From Chitinivibrionales bacterium (GTDB lineage: Bacteria; Fibrobacterota; Chitinivibrionia; Chitinivibrionales; JANQEN01), in assembly GCA_030593665.1 (NCBI GenBank), contig JAUVGS010000061.1:1-8535 (forward strand): a stretch of 8,535 nucleotides of DNA, given 5' to 3'. The notes below the pieces were generated by a model, which had not been told where the DNA came from, made no database searches, and saw nothing but the letters and a program-made list of their open reading frames with translations. Position 1 is the stretch's first letter, and every line of letters starts with the position of its first letter. The position numbers were made by a program, and so were the translations under genes. Positions 1 through 6,773 of this stretch are shown here, piece by piece.

Positions 1-217
1 ATAGAGAGATAATAACGGTATGATGCCAGATGCCTTTATTGGTACCCCAAAAACTCCCGATTCCACTGAATAGGAGCCAAATGGCAAAAAGGGTACCCAG
101 TACCAGCTCATTCCCGAAGAAAATAGAGAGAAATTCACGAACAAGAAGGCATTGTACAATGACCGCGAAATACCCGGAGAAAAAAACCGGCCGGACTGAC
201 GGTTCACTTTTCTTCAA
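1..217 (-). CDS. Partial membrane protein, N-terminus resembling fused MFS/spermidine synthase (runs off left edge)
   Basis: This minus-strand reading frame stays open from inside the end of the Memo-AMMECR1 gene to the window edge, giving at least 72 residues. I translated it by hand. The visible part has two hydrophobic stretches (about residues 11-27 and 38-55) around the motif REFLSIFFGNELVLGTLFAI, followed by WLLFSGIGS. From memory, this arrangement (REF-hydrophobic-GNEL-hydrophobic-WLL..G.GS) is typical of the first two membrane helices of bacterial proteins annotated as fused MFS/spermidine synthase, and such genes are familiar neighbours of AmmeMemoRadiSam genes. The catalytic spermidine-synthase-like part, if present, lies outside the window. 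The start is uncertain: TTG at 217-215 overlaps the upstream stop by 14 nt, while an in-frame ATG at 262-260 would overlap it by 59 nt and add 15 residues. Close overlap implies co-transcription and translational coupling with the Memo-AMMECR1 gene. Confidence 0.7.
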   Translation of the reverse strand, partial: MKKSEPSVRPVFFSGYFAVIVQCLLVREFLSIFFGNELVLGTLFAIWLLFSGIGSFWGTNKGIWHHTVIISL

Positions 218-1688
218 AATGGATTGCCTGGTATTTTTTATACTGGGCGTCTTTCCAGTCATCTCTTCCCATACCGGCCTTCATGGCAAGGTGCTCCAGG
301 AAGTTCACTTTATCCGGGAGTTGATCCCATACCTGCGGGAGGAATGTTGATTGGCGCATACCTTTTTTGAGGATAATGCCGTCAACACCCGGGGTGATTT
401 TGCTCAGCAGCTCATCCGGATCATTATAAGTAAAGGGTTCAGGAGGCGTCAGAACAGATACCTCGACCTTGATGTTTTTCAGCTCATCAGGCGTGACATT
501 GGGGAATCGAGGGTCACTGAGTGCAGCATTTTTTGCATTGTCAATAATTGCCTGGTACAAGGGTTTTATCCCCTCGATATAGCCGATACATCCACGGAGA
601 TTGCCCTGCCTGGTAAGCGTGACAAAGCAACCGCAATTTTGCTGCATGACAGCGGGGATATCTTTTGGTTCAGGCGGATTTTCACCTTTCACCGCCTGGT
701 TGAGCGCGTTGCGGGCGAGTGTAAGCATGAAACTTTTATCATCATCGAAGAGTTCATTTTGTGGTTGAGTATTGTTGTCGGATGTAGTACCTTCCTCAGG
801 CACTTTTTCTGCTGATGAGCCATTCTTGTCGGGTAAATACACCAGTGAAGCATAGCCGACAACCCGGTCACCTGCACCATGTTGCGGTGCTGTTTCAAAT
901 GAATTCCGTGCGTCAAGGAGCTTTGGTTTCAGGTTCATTCTCAATGCAAGCTGCATGGCGATGCGGATCGGCGTCTCACCGCACGCATCGAGGAAACCCG
1001 CAGGATTACCTTCCAGGATTGTTTCCAGCGAACGTTTATCAATATTTTTTGCATCGTTATGAGAGTGGTAGTGGGAAAAGTCACTGGAAATAACAACAAG
1101 CGTTTTTTTGTCAATAAGCGGGTGAATAAGGTCGGCGATGTCAGCAGTTTTTTTTACATTACCGACAATGATAGGTATGATGGTGAAATCAGAGAGGATA
1201 ACCTGTAAAAACGGCAGTTGTACTTCAAGGCAGTGCTCCTGGTCGTGTGCGTCAGCGTGCGCGTTAACCAATGAGTTTGCGCGGAGTTTTTTTATGTCCT
1301 TTTTGTCGAGAGGAATGTTGCCAAAAGGTGTTTCATACGCATCCACCTCGGGGATAGATATCCCGGAGAAATATTTCTGGTGTGAAGGGCCGATGAGGAT
1401 AACCTTTTTAACGTTTTTATCGATTGTTGCAAAACCGATTCCTGCAACCGGACCGGAGAATACAAATCCCGCATGGGGACTGATAATGATTTGCGGATGC
1501 TCTTTCAGTTTTTTTCCGGCAGTGAGGTACTGCTCGATCTCCACGCGCAGTTTTGCCGGATTTCCGGTATAAAACCGGTCAGCAACAGCGGCACGGCGAA
1601 GAGTAGTTTCATTATCTGCTGCATTGCAATTGAACAGTGACATAATAATAACTCCAGAAATGAATGTTCGGGATAGTTGTGATTTCAT
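204..1688 (-). CDS. amrB-amrA: AmmeMemoRadiSam system fusion protein: Memo (system protein B) + AMMECR1 (system protein A)
   Basis: A 494-residue fusion. Residues about 31-285 are a Memo domain (LigB-dioxygenase-like fold): SPHAG with H72, GPSH with H103, EHCLEVQLPF at 151-160, DFSHY with D203 and H206, and C236-G237. These correspond to the metal-site His/Asp/Cys residues of human MEMO1. A polar linker (about 286-316) leads to an AMMECR1 domain (about 318-490) with the diagnostic LRGCIG motif at 364-369 and DPRFP at 392-396. The two domains, often separate genes, function with the radical SAM enzyme AmrS; the reaction is not established. Residues 1-25 look like an export signal (basic start, hydrophobic FISGVIIMSLF, then NC), but LFNC is a poor lipobox. 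The ATG at 1688 has no clear Shine-Dalgarno. An in-frame ATG at 1643 is preceded by GGAG with 8 nt spacing and would remove the signal, so location is uncertain. The next gene downstream overlaps its stop. Confidence 0.93.
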   Translation of the reverse strand: MKSQLSRTFISGVIIMSLFNCNAADNETTLRRAAVADRFYTGNPAKLRVEIEQYLTAGKKLKEHPQIIISPHAGFVFSGPVAGIGFATIDKNVKKVILIGPSHQKYFSGISIPEVDAYETPFGNIPLDKKDIKKLRANSLVNAHADAHDQEHCLEVQLPFLQVILSDFTIIPIIVGNVKKTADIADLIHPLIDKKTLVVISSDFSHYHSHNDAKNIDKRSLETILEGNPAGFLDACGETPIRIAMQLALRMNLKPKLLDARNSFETAPQHGAGDRVVGYASLVYLPDKNGSSAEKVPEEGTTSDNNTQPQNELFDDDKSFMLTLARNALNQAVKGENPPEPKDIPAVMQQNCGCFVTLTRQGNLRGCIGYIEGIKPLYQAIIDNAKNAALSDPRFPNVTPDELKNIKVEVSVLTPPEPFTYNDPDELLSKITPGVDGIILKKGMRQSTFLPQVWDQLPDKVNFLEHLAMKAGMGRDDWKDAQYKKYQAIHFEEK

Positions 1689-1721
1689 GGTTTATATACG
1701 GGGATGTATAGGTAAAAAAAG

Positions 1722-1757
1722 TACTATCATAGTATGAAAAATAATAGGGTTTTACAA
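1722..1757 (-). promoter_or_regulatory. Candidate sigma70-type promoter with 13-bp palindrome upstream of the Memo-AMMECR1 gene
   Basis: On the minus strand a TTGTAA box (1757-1752; 4/6 to the -35 consensus) and a TACTAT box (1734-1729; 4/6 to the -10 consensus) are 17 nt apart, 40 nt before the first ATG of the Memo-AMMECR1 gene. The -10 box is the left half of a perfect 13-bp dyad, TACTATGATAGTA (1722-1734), which could be an operator. The location fits, since the previous operon ends in a terminator just upstream. The boxes are weak matches, so this is a candidate only. Confidence 0.35.
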
Positions 1758-1820
1758 TAAGGTGAAATTAAAATGAATTTTTACCTGAAAAATCGATGAA
1801 TGAATTATTGAAGATATTCT

Positions 1821-1866
1821 AAAAGGGATCACAGTCATCAAAAAAATAACTGATGAATGTGATCCC
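1821..1866 (-). terminator. Rho-independent terminator closing the sigma-caspase-LVIVD operon
   Basis: A long inverted repeat, arms 1825-1840 and 1851-1866, pairs 16 bp with a single mismatch around a 10-nt loop (1841-1850). Read on the minus strand, the stem starts 18 nt after the TAA of the LVIVD gene and is followed directly by TTTT and AT-rich sequence. On the plus strand it is not followed by a T-run, so it works as a minus-strand terminator. It separates the central operon from the Memo-AMMECR1 gene. Confidence 0.8.
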
Positions 1867-1884
1867 TATACCATTCCCGGAGGG

Positions 1885-2994
1885 TTAATAGATAGTAGCT
1901 AAAAGTTGCGGGGAAAGCGGGTCTGCCACATCATAAACCATGATATTGGTAAAACCCATGGTATATAAAATGCTGTTAACCCGGATAAAATCTTTGGTAT
2001 CGGGTGTGTTCCAGTATTTAATCTGTGTAACAGTACGGGGATTTTTTACATCAAAGAGGGTGAAACCGTTATGGCCGTTGCTGACAAAGAGCAAAGAATC
2101 CCGGACTGTAAGGCCATACGGGGTAAAGGTAGACACCTCATTTAGAATGTATGCTTTTGAAGGATCCGCGACACTCACCACAAGCAGGACATCTTTTGCG
2201 GCGCCTCCCCAGTTGCCCGCCCGAAGGGTAACATAGGCGATTGTATCCTGGACAACGACCGGGTCATAGGCTTGGAAATGCTGAAGCGGACAGATTTTTT
2301 TCGGGCTGGCGGGATTTACCCGATCAAGGACATACATACCGCCCCGCCCGCCGACATAGAGATAGTCCTGCGTTGAAAAGAGCGTTTCCACGTTCCAGTC
2401 AATATATGTTTCCGATAGTGTGATAATAGTATCGGGACGCGAGATATCAATAGTAACAAGGCTGTTGTTATCAAGATAATATAAAAATGAATCAATAACT
2501 GCAAAGCAGGCGTATGAACCACCGACTCCGGTTGTCCCGCCATCCGTCATGACTTCAGGATTGGCGCAGTTGAAAAAACCATGGTGTTCATCTACCGGTA
2601 TAAATTCTCCGGTGACATAATCAGGGTCTTGTTTAATCACGGCCAGTGTGTCATAGGTAAAGTCATCATGCAGTTTAAGGGCAAGTATAAATCCGTACGA
2701 ATTAGCATAAATGATATTATTCTTTACAGCCAGGCCGCTGTGCCCTTGTAGCGGTATTGAGCCTTTAAACTCTGGTGAAGACGGGGCTGCTACAGAATAG
2801 ATAGAGATACCCTGGCAACCATCGGAGATAAAAAACAGGGTATCATAGAGATAGATATTCTCTATATTCGAGAAAAACTGACGCTGCGATCTCTGCTTTG
2901 TGGTAAAACCCAGTGATGAGAGAATAACAAAGAGCAACACGCCGGTACGCGAAATAAAAGCCACACTTTTTTTAAGAATATTTTTTCCATTCAT
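1885..2994 (-). CDS. Exported LVIVD-repeat beta-propeller protein
   Basis: A 369-residue protein. Residues 1-31 form a signal peptide (KNILKK, then hydrophobic VLLFVILSSLGF). No lipobox cysteine is present, although many relatives are lipoproteins. The rest consists of repeated beta-propeller blades of about 40-45 residues following the pattern 'x-D-x-L-x-[FYV]-V ... G-[IL]-x-[IV]-x-[DS]-V-x-x-P-x-x-P', for example around residues 50-76, 168-187, 210-231, 250-279, 298-320 and 340-363. The stretches NVETLF (201-206), DPVVVQD with AYVTLRAG (244-260) and PYGL (292-295) match my memory of bacterial LVIVD-repeat proteins. Such propellers are usually binding or scaffolding domains in the periplasm or at the surface; no catalytic residues are evident. 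The ATG is preceded by AAGGGG at good spacing. It lies about 100 nt after the lipoprotein gene, probably in the same operon. A weak internal promoter candidate (TTGTAT 3069-3064, 17 nt, TATAGA 3046-3041) could give it separate expression. Confidence 0.85.
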   Translation of the reverse strand: MNGKNILKKSVAFISRTGVLLFVILSSLGFTTKQRSQRQFFSNIENIYLYDTLFFISDGCQGISIYSVAAPSSPEFKGSIPLQGHSGLAVKNNIIYANSYGFILALKLHDDFTYDTLAVIKQDPDYVTGEFIPVDEHHGFFNCANPEVMTDGGTTGVGGSYACFAVIDSFLYYLDNNSLVTIDISRPDTIITLSETYIDWNVETLFSTQDYLYVGGRGGMYVLDRVNPASPKKICPLQHFQAYDPVVVQDTIAYVTLRAGNWGGAAKDVLLVVSVADPSKAYILNEVSTFTPYGLTVRDSLLFVSNGHNGFTLFDVKNPRTVTQIKYWNTPDTKDFIRVNSILYTMGFTNIMVYDVADPLSPQLLATIY

Positions 2995-3094
2995 AAGGTC
3001 CCCTTTCTGGTGAATGAGATATCACGGGAGGAATTACTTCTCTATAGAGCACACCTCAGAAATATACAATCGCTCAAAAAAAGGTGAGAAAAAA

Positions 3095-3832
3095 TCAGGG
3101 AGTACGGTAACCTTTAAGGAGATAGGTTCTTCTCAAAACGCCGTTGATGTATTCGAGGAAACCGACCGAGCCATACTGCGGGGTATAATAGTGGTAGCTC
3201 ACGGTGTCAGCCCTGGTTCTTTTGTATAAATAGCATTGAACGAACTCCACCGGCGACAGGGAGTTTATCTCCTGAGCAGGTATTGAGAAAGCAATGTTCG
3301 TGTCGATTACCTCATACCGGGAGAGGAGGGGATCGGTGGAATCCGGAGATGCGAGATTCCATGTGTCACCGATAACAGCGGGATATTTCAGCCATAGAAT
3401 TGCTTTTTTATAGAGCGTTTTCTTTTCTCCGTAATATTCGCCGTGAATATAGATACCGGTGGTATCAACATTGTGATCGCGATAGGAAATAAGTATTCCG
3501 CTGTCAAGGTCTTCCCATTCGAATTCATACAGGTAGAGCTGGAATTTCTGCTCGAAATTATAGTCGGTAATCAGGGTGAGCAGGGTGTCGTAGTCAAGGC
3601 CATAGACTCGTCCAATTTCACAATGTAAATCTGCGGTGACGTTTCCCGAAGAATCGTGGGCAGTGTGTGAAAATGTCCACCGGCTGTGCACTGCCAGTGG
3701 AATGATACCGGGTGTGCGGGGGTAGGGGATCTCGCCGCCGGTATCCATAAGATCGGCGGTGCCGCATGAACAGAGTACCAGCGCCGGGAAGATGAAATAG
3801 CGAATAATGGCTGTTGTTTTTATTCTATGCAT
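3095..3832 (-). CDS. Predicted lipoprotein of unknown function
   Basis: A 245-residue protein that I do not recognise as a named family. The N-terminus is a lipoprotein signal: basic MHRIK, hydrophobic FIFPALVL, then LCSC, with C23 the likely lipidated cysteine (C21 is the less good alternative). No aspartate follows C23, so outer-membrane sorting is plausible. The mature part opens with a proline-rich spacer (about 36-43), then PLAVHSRWTFSH (45-56), a pattern seen at the start of many small beta-rich extracytoplasmic proteins. The remainder is rich in Tyr, Asp and Thr, with alternating hydrophobic strands, suggesting an all-beta domain. The ATG has an AAGGA ribosome-binding site that overlaps the stop codon region of the caspase gene, and only 9 nt separate the two genes, so it is almost certainly co-translated with the caspase-like protein and may be its partner in the outer membrane. 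Confidence 0.75.
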   Translation of the reverse strand: MHRIKTTAIIRYFIFPALVLCSCGTADLMDTGGEIPYPRTPGIIPLAVHSRWTFSHTAHDSSGNVTADLHCEIGRVYGLDYDTLLTLITDYNFEQKFQLYLYEFEWEDLDSGILISYRDHNVDTTGIYIHGEYYGEKKTLYKKAILWLKYPAVIGDTWNLASPDSTDPLLSRYEVIDTNIAFSIPAQEINSLSPVEFVQCYLYKRTRADTVSYHYYTPQYGSVGFLEYINGVLRRTYLLKGYRTP

Positions 3833-3841
3833 ACCGTGTCC

Positions 3842-5542
3842 TTAATGTCTGTTCAGCAGATACGTTGTGAATAATGAAAAGCTTACCCCTGAAAAACCGT
3901 ATTGTAACGGGGCACTATTTTCTTTACTGGTATATAGTTCCTTATCATCGGTTTGAAATCGATAGGAAACAAGTGCGCCGAGGGCGAATGGTACCCGAAA
4001 GGTATATTTGAATGTCGCGCCGAACGTTGGCAGAATAAGAAAGCCGTTGTCGGTGAAGGTGTTATATGCTGATACGTTGTAAAGACCGTTGGTGAAAACA
4101 CTTGCAACGGTAAAATCTGCAAAAAGCCAGTCAATCCCGCCGCGAAGGGTAATGAATTTCAGTATTCTGTGATGAAAGGTATACCCGACTCTCAGGTGGA
4201 ATGTCCGGCAGGAAAAAGTGTCATTGATCTGTAATTGAGCAGGATAGGTGTTTGAATCTCCCGGTGAAGATACGGTACTGGTGTAATGCCTTCTGTCTTT
4301 TAACCGGAACGAGTCAAAAGAAAAGTACACCTGCATATTGTTTTTGAAGTTTATTTCAAGTCCGAGACCGCCGGTAAACACACTCGAGGAAAATTTAAAT
4401 GAAGGATACATTGAAAGCAGGTGAAAATCAGTATACTGAGCATTGCACTGTGAAGCAAGCCGAGAGAGATCAAAGTCAACGAATCCCCCGGCCAGGGTAA
4501 TACCAAAAAGCACACGCTGTTTTTCCGCGCCTTTTGAGTAAACCGGTATCGTACGAATTTTGCGAAACATGGCATTGGATAAAGTGACAATCGTATTTTT
4601 CCTAACGACTATTTTTGCTTTGTACGAAGCATCTTTCCTGCTGTTATATATTTCATAGGTACCGGGATTGACTGCTATAAAAATCCTGGTTCCTTTTTCC
4701 TTTGACAAATCAGCGGTGAGATCCTTTCGGGCGCCCAGTACAACAATCGTTTCTTCAATATCCTGGTCGAGAATGATACCGCATGTTCTAACGGTTATAT
4801 CCGCAAGAACGACATTTCCTTCACCCTGAATGCTGAATTGATACCCCGGATGCTGTACCCCGCCGGTCGAATGAATTGTCGAGGAGACGGTGCGGTTGTA
4901 GGAATACTGGTAGGCTTCCGAAAGGGTTATCTTTTTATCGCCTGAGATATCTGCGCAGCCGCGGAGCGCATTGATAAAATGGAAGGTAAACACTGAGTTC
5001 TTATACAGATCGGATTCCTGGGAATATTCATTGGCTGAACTGGAATAGAGGACAATGTTGCCTTTGATTTTATTCTCTTCCTTGTATAAAAAGGGCTCTT
5101 CGAGAGTACCTCCCTTATAGCGGGTAAAACTGCCGCTCTGGCACGCATCAAAGATGAGTATTCGTATTTGTGACGGCAGCGTTTTAAGTTGCTGTTTTAA
5201 GTCTGCCAGTGGATACCGTGAGTTGCCCATAAGCAGGCTTTCGTGATCAGCGTGTCCTGAATAGTAAAAAAGAAAAAGGTCATCCTTGGATGAAATGTTT
5301 TGGGTGAGTGACTGTAACAGTGACTGGAGTTCCTGTGCAGATTTGTCAATAGGTGTCGTTATATTAGCTTCGTCGAATCCGCAGAATTGGGTAAGGACCG
5401 CCTGTAGACCCGTGATATCGTTCTTCACATATTTCAGAGGTTGAAACGAACCGCCGTATCGGTTTCCCACCAGCATCGCATAACGGGCAGAGAATGCCGT
5501 TGACCAGACAAGAAGTAGTGCTGTGCAGATTTTTATTTTCAT
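3842..5542 (-). CDS. Secreted caspase-like (peptidase C14) protein with C-terminal beta-barrel-like domain
   Basis: A 566-residue protein from the ATG at 5542, which overlaps the anti-sigma stop as ATGA; an ATG 15 codons upstream would bury the signal peptide. Residues 1-19 are a Sec signal (MKIK, hydrophobic, cleavage after AFSA). The caspase-fold domain follows at once (about 20-240): YAMLVGNRYG strand, YYSGHAD with catalytic-type H97, and FDACQSGS with C134, giving the complete His/Cys dyad. Residues 198-209 (DISGDKKITLSE) form an EF-hand-like calcium loop, as in several bacterial caspase homologues. A beta-sandwich-like linker (about 250-335) precedes about 220 residues of amphipathic strands rich in aromatic residues and Gly (344-566), looking like an outer-membrane beta-barrel, although it ends in RH rather than the classical Phe. 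It is therefore likely a protease or protease-like effector held in the outer membrane. Substrate unknown. The barrel assignment is inference; the caspase call is firm. Confidence 0.9.
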   Translation of the reverse strand: MKIKICTALLLVWSTAFSARYAMLVGNRYGGSFQPLKYVKNDITGLQAVLTQFCGFDEANITTPIDKSAQELQSLLQSLTQNISSKDDLFLFYYSGHADHESLLMGNSRYPLADLKQQLKTLPSQIRILIFDACQSGSFTRYKGGTLEEPFLYKEENKIKGNIVLYSSSANEYSQESDLYKNSVFTFHFINALRGCADISGDKKITLSEAYQYSYNRTVSSTIHSTGGVQHPGYQFSIQGEGNVVLADITVRTCGIILDQDIEETIVVLGARKDLTADLSKEKGTRIFIAVNPGTYEIYNSRKDASYKAKIVVRKNTIVTLSNAMFRKIRTIPVYSKGAEKQRVLFGITLAGGFVDFDLSRLASQCNAQYTDFHLLSMYPSFKFSSSVFTGGLGLEINFKNNMQVYFSFDSFRLKDRRHYTSTVSSPGDSNTYPAQLQINDTFSCRTFHLRVGYTFHHRILKFITLRGGIDWLFADFTVASVFTNGLYNVSAYNTFTDNGFLILPTFGATFKYTFRVPFALGALVSYRFQTDDKELYTSKENSAPLQYGFSGVSFSLFTTYLLNRH

Positions 5543-6288
5543 TGTTCGCGTTCGTGTTTTGATATAAGGAGCGAATGAACGGTGCAATCTCTGGTATTTT
5601 GTAACCTGACAGAATCGAGTGACCCGGTATTGGTATACTGCTTTTTAATATACTGTTTTACACCCGGAACATATAATGGCCGCTCTGAAAAAATGGCGAT
5701 GAAAAGCTCTTTGCCGATATAGTCATCAAGAAGAATGCTGTTCGGTAATGGTATATCTGCGCCTTTTTGAAGCGTGATTGAACTGTCGCCTGCCGCAGGA
5801 AGATAGGTTGAGAGAGCACCGGTCTCATCCAGGCTGAACAGCATGAAATTATTCCGGTCGGTACATGAATAGATACACTGGATACGTTCCCCGGGGTGAT
5901 AGGTATGGGATGAGCGTTCTTCAATAGTGCCGTCAAGACCTTGCACAACGACCCTGATGTCGTTACCCCCTTTTATTCTCATAGTATCCGGCTGTTGTGA
6001 AGAATAATATATCCAGGTTCCTGTCAGCAAAAAGAGGAGACTTGCAGCGAGTGCGTAAATCCGGTTGCTCATTGGAAATGGTATAATTTTTTTTGTCTTT
6101 GGTATCGCAAATGGTTCATAGGGGTATTTGGCAAGAAAATCATTTTTTTCCCGGGTAAGCAGCTCGTAATAGTCCCGGCACTCGGAGCATTCCTGCAGGT
6201 GTGTTTCAAAAGTTGCCCGCTCCTTTTGAGATAAGTCGTCGGTACTGTATGCTGCAATAGTTAGTTTGTCAATTGCATGTCCACTCAT
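5539..6288 (-). CDS. Membrane anti-sigma factor with zinc-finger (zf-HC2) and DUF4384-like periplasmic domain
   Basis: A 249-residue protein. The cytoplasmic N-terminus holds the anti-sigma zinc-binding motif H-x3-C-x2-C (H30, C34, C37) in the context FETHLQECSECRDYYELL. A single membrane helix follows (about 77-95), preceded by the basic stretch KTKK. The periplasmic part (about 100-249) contains GDxIRVxVQ-like strands, HPGERIQCIYSC (131-142), NFMLFSLDETGALSTYLP (147-164) and LFIAIFSERPL (195-205), a pattern resembling DUF4384 domains that accompany bacterial caspase-like proteins. In this family the N-terminus binds and inhibits the cognate ECF sigma until a signal releases it. The start ATG (6288-6286) overlaps the sigma stop as ATGA, and its own stop overlaps the caspase start in the same way, so all three are translationally coupled. 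The signal sensed is unknown. The DUF4384-like call rests on pattern memory only. Confidence 0.85.
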   Translation of the reverse strand: MSGHAIDKLTIAAYSTDDLSQKERATFETHLQECSECRDYYELLTREKNDFLAKYPYEPFAIPKTKKIIPFPMSNRIYALAASLLFLLTGTWIYYSSQQPDTMRIKGGNDIRVVVQGLDGTIEERSSHTYHPGERIQCIYSCTDRNNFMLFSLDETGALSTYLPAAGDSSITLQKGADIPLPNSILLDDYIGKELFIAIFSERPLYVPGVKQYIKKQYTNTGSLDSVRLQNTRDCTVHSLLISKHEREQ

Positions 6289-6773
6289 TCTATACCAAGC
6301 CTTTTTTTAAGATGTGGTATGCTTTTTTTAAAACGGTTCAGATTCCTGCGAATGGTTGCCGGCGATTGACCGGTTATTTTCTGTATTTCTTTCTGATTCA
6401 ATTTTTCTATATAGGTAAAGTATACCGCTTCCTGAACCCGTTTATTGTGCATGGAAAGTACCTGCTGAATAAGCATCCTCCCTGTCAGGTCATTCTCAGT
6501 ATCCTGCCCGGAGGCAAGACGATCAAAACCCGATAGTGGTACGAATTTCTTTCTCCCTCTGAGAATGTTAAAACAGTGATTCCTTGATACGGTATAGATC
6601 CAGGGTATAATATGCGCCTTGTCAGAGAACCTGTTTATGTTGTTAAGCAGTTTAAGAAATACCTCATGCATGGCGTCTTTGGCATCATCTTTTGATCCCA
6701 GAATACGAATACAACGGCCATATATGACAAAGCCGTATTTCTCATAAAGCTCTTTAACCCTCATTGGATCCAT
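6285..6773 (-). CDS. ECF-type RNA polymerase sigma factor
   Basis: A 162-residue protein from the ATG at 6773 (MDPMRVKELYEKYG). The sigma-2 region spans about residues 8-75, with SKDDAKDAMHEVFLKLL (28-42-ish; helix 2.1-2.2, core binding) and PWIYTVSRNHCFNILRGRKK (2.3-2.4; -10 recognition). The sigma-4 region spans about 100-158, with the helix-turn-helix LNQKEIQKITGQSPATIRR (125-143) that reads the -35 element. There is no C-terminal extension, as usual for classical group IV sigmas. In-frame GTG codons at 6794 and 6782 would extend the start; no good Shine-Dalgarno distinguishes them (AGGTG lies 9 nt before the 6782 GTG). It is translationally coupled to its probable anti-sigma by an ATGA overlap and likely directs transcription of this operon (autoregulation, typical of the group). 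No convincing ECF promoter was found upstream; a weak sigma70-like pair (TTACCA, 17 nt, TATCTT) exists near 6830-6870. Confidence 0.92.
   Translation of the reverse strand: MDPMRVKELYEKYGFVIYGRCIRILGSKDDAKDAMHEVFLKLLNNINRFSDKAHIIPWIYTVSRNHCFNILRGRKKFVPLSGFDRLASGQDTENDLTGRMLIQQVLSMHNKRVQEAVYFTYIEKLNQKEIQKITGQSPATIRRNLNRFKKSIPHLKKRLGIE

Noticed and set aside
30..350. Plus-strand reading frame over the end of Memo-AMMECR1
   Set aside because: It is antisense to two better-supported minus-strand frames, has no Shine-Dalgarno, and its product resembles no protein family.
351..1572. Several plus-strand open frames antisense to Memo-AMMECR1
   Set aside because: They are low-complexity, cysteine/arginine-rich shadows of a gene with clear conserved motifs; no start signals.
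3040..3049. Palindrome CTCTATAGAG between lipoprotein and LVIVD genes
   Set aside because: Too short, no T-run and no second copy seen; likely chance.
3014..3229. Plus-strand 71-codon frame at the lipoprotein gene end
   Set aside because: Mostly antisense to the lipoprotein gene, no recognisable features.
5543..5587. Upstream ATG extending the caspase-like protein by 15 residues
   Set aside because: It would overlap the anti-sigma gene by 49 nt and displace a clean signal peptide; the ATGA overlap at 5542 is the better start.
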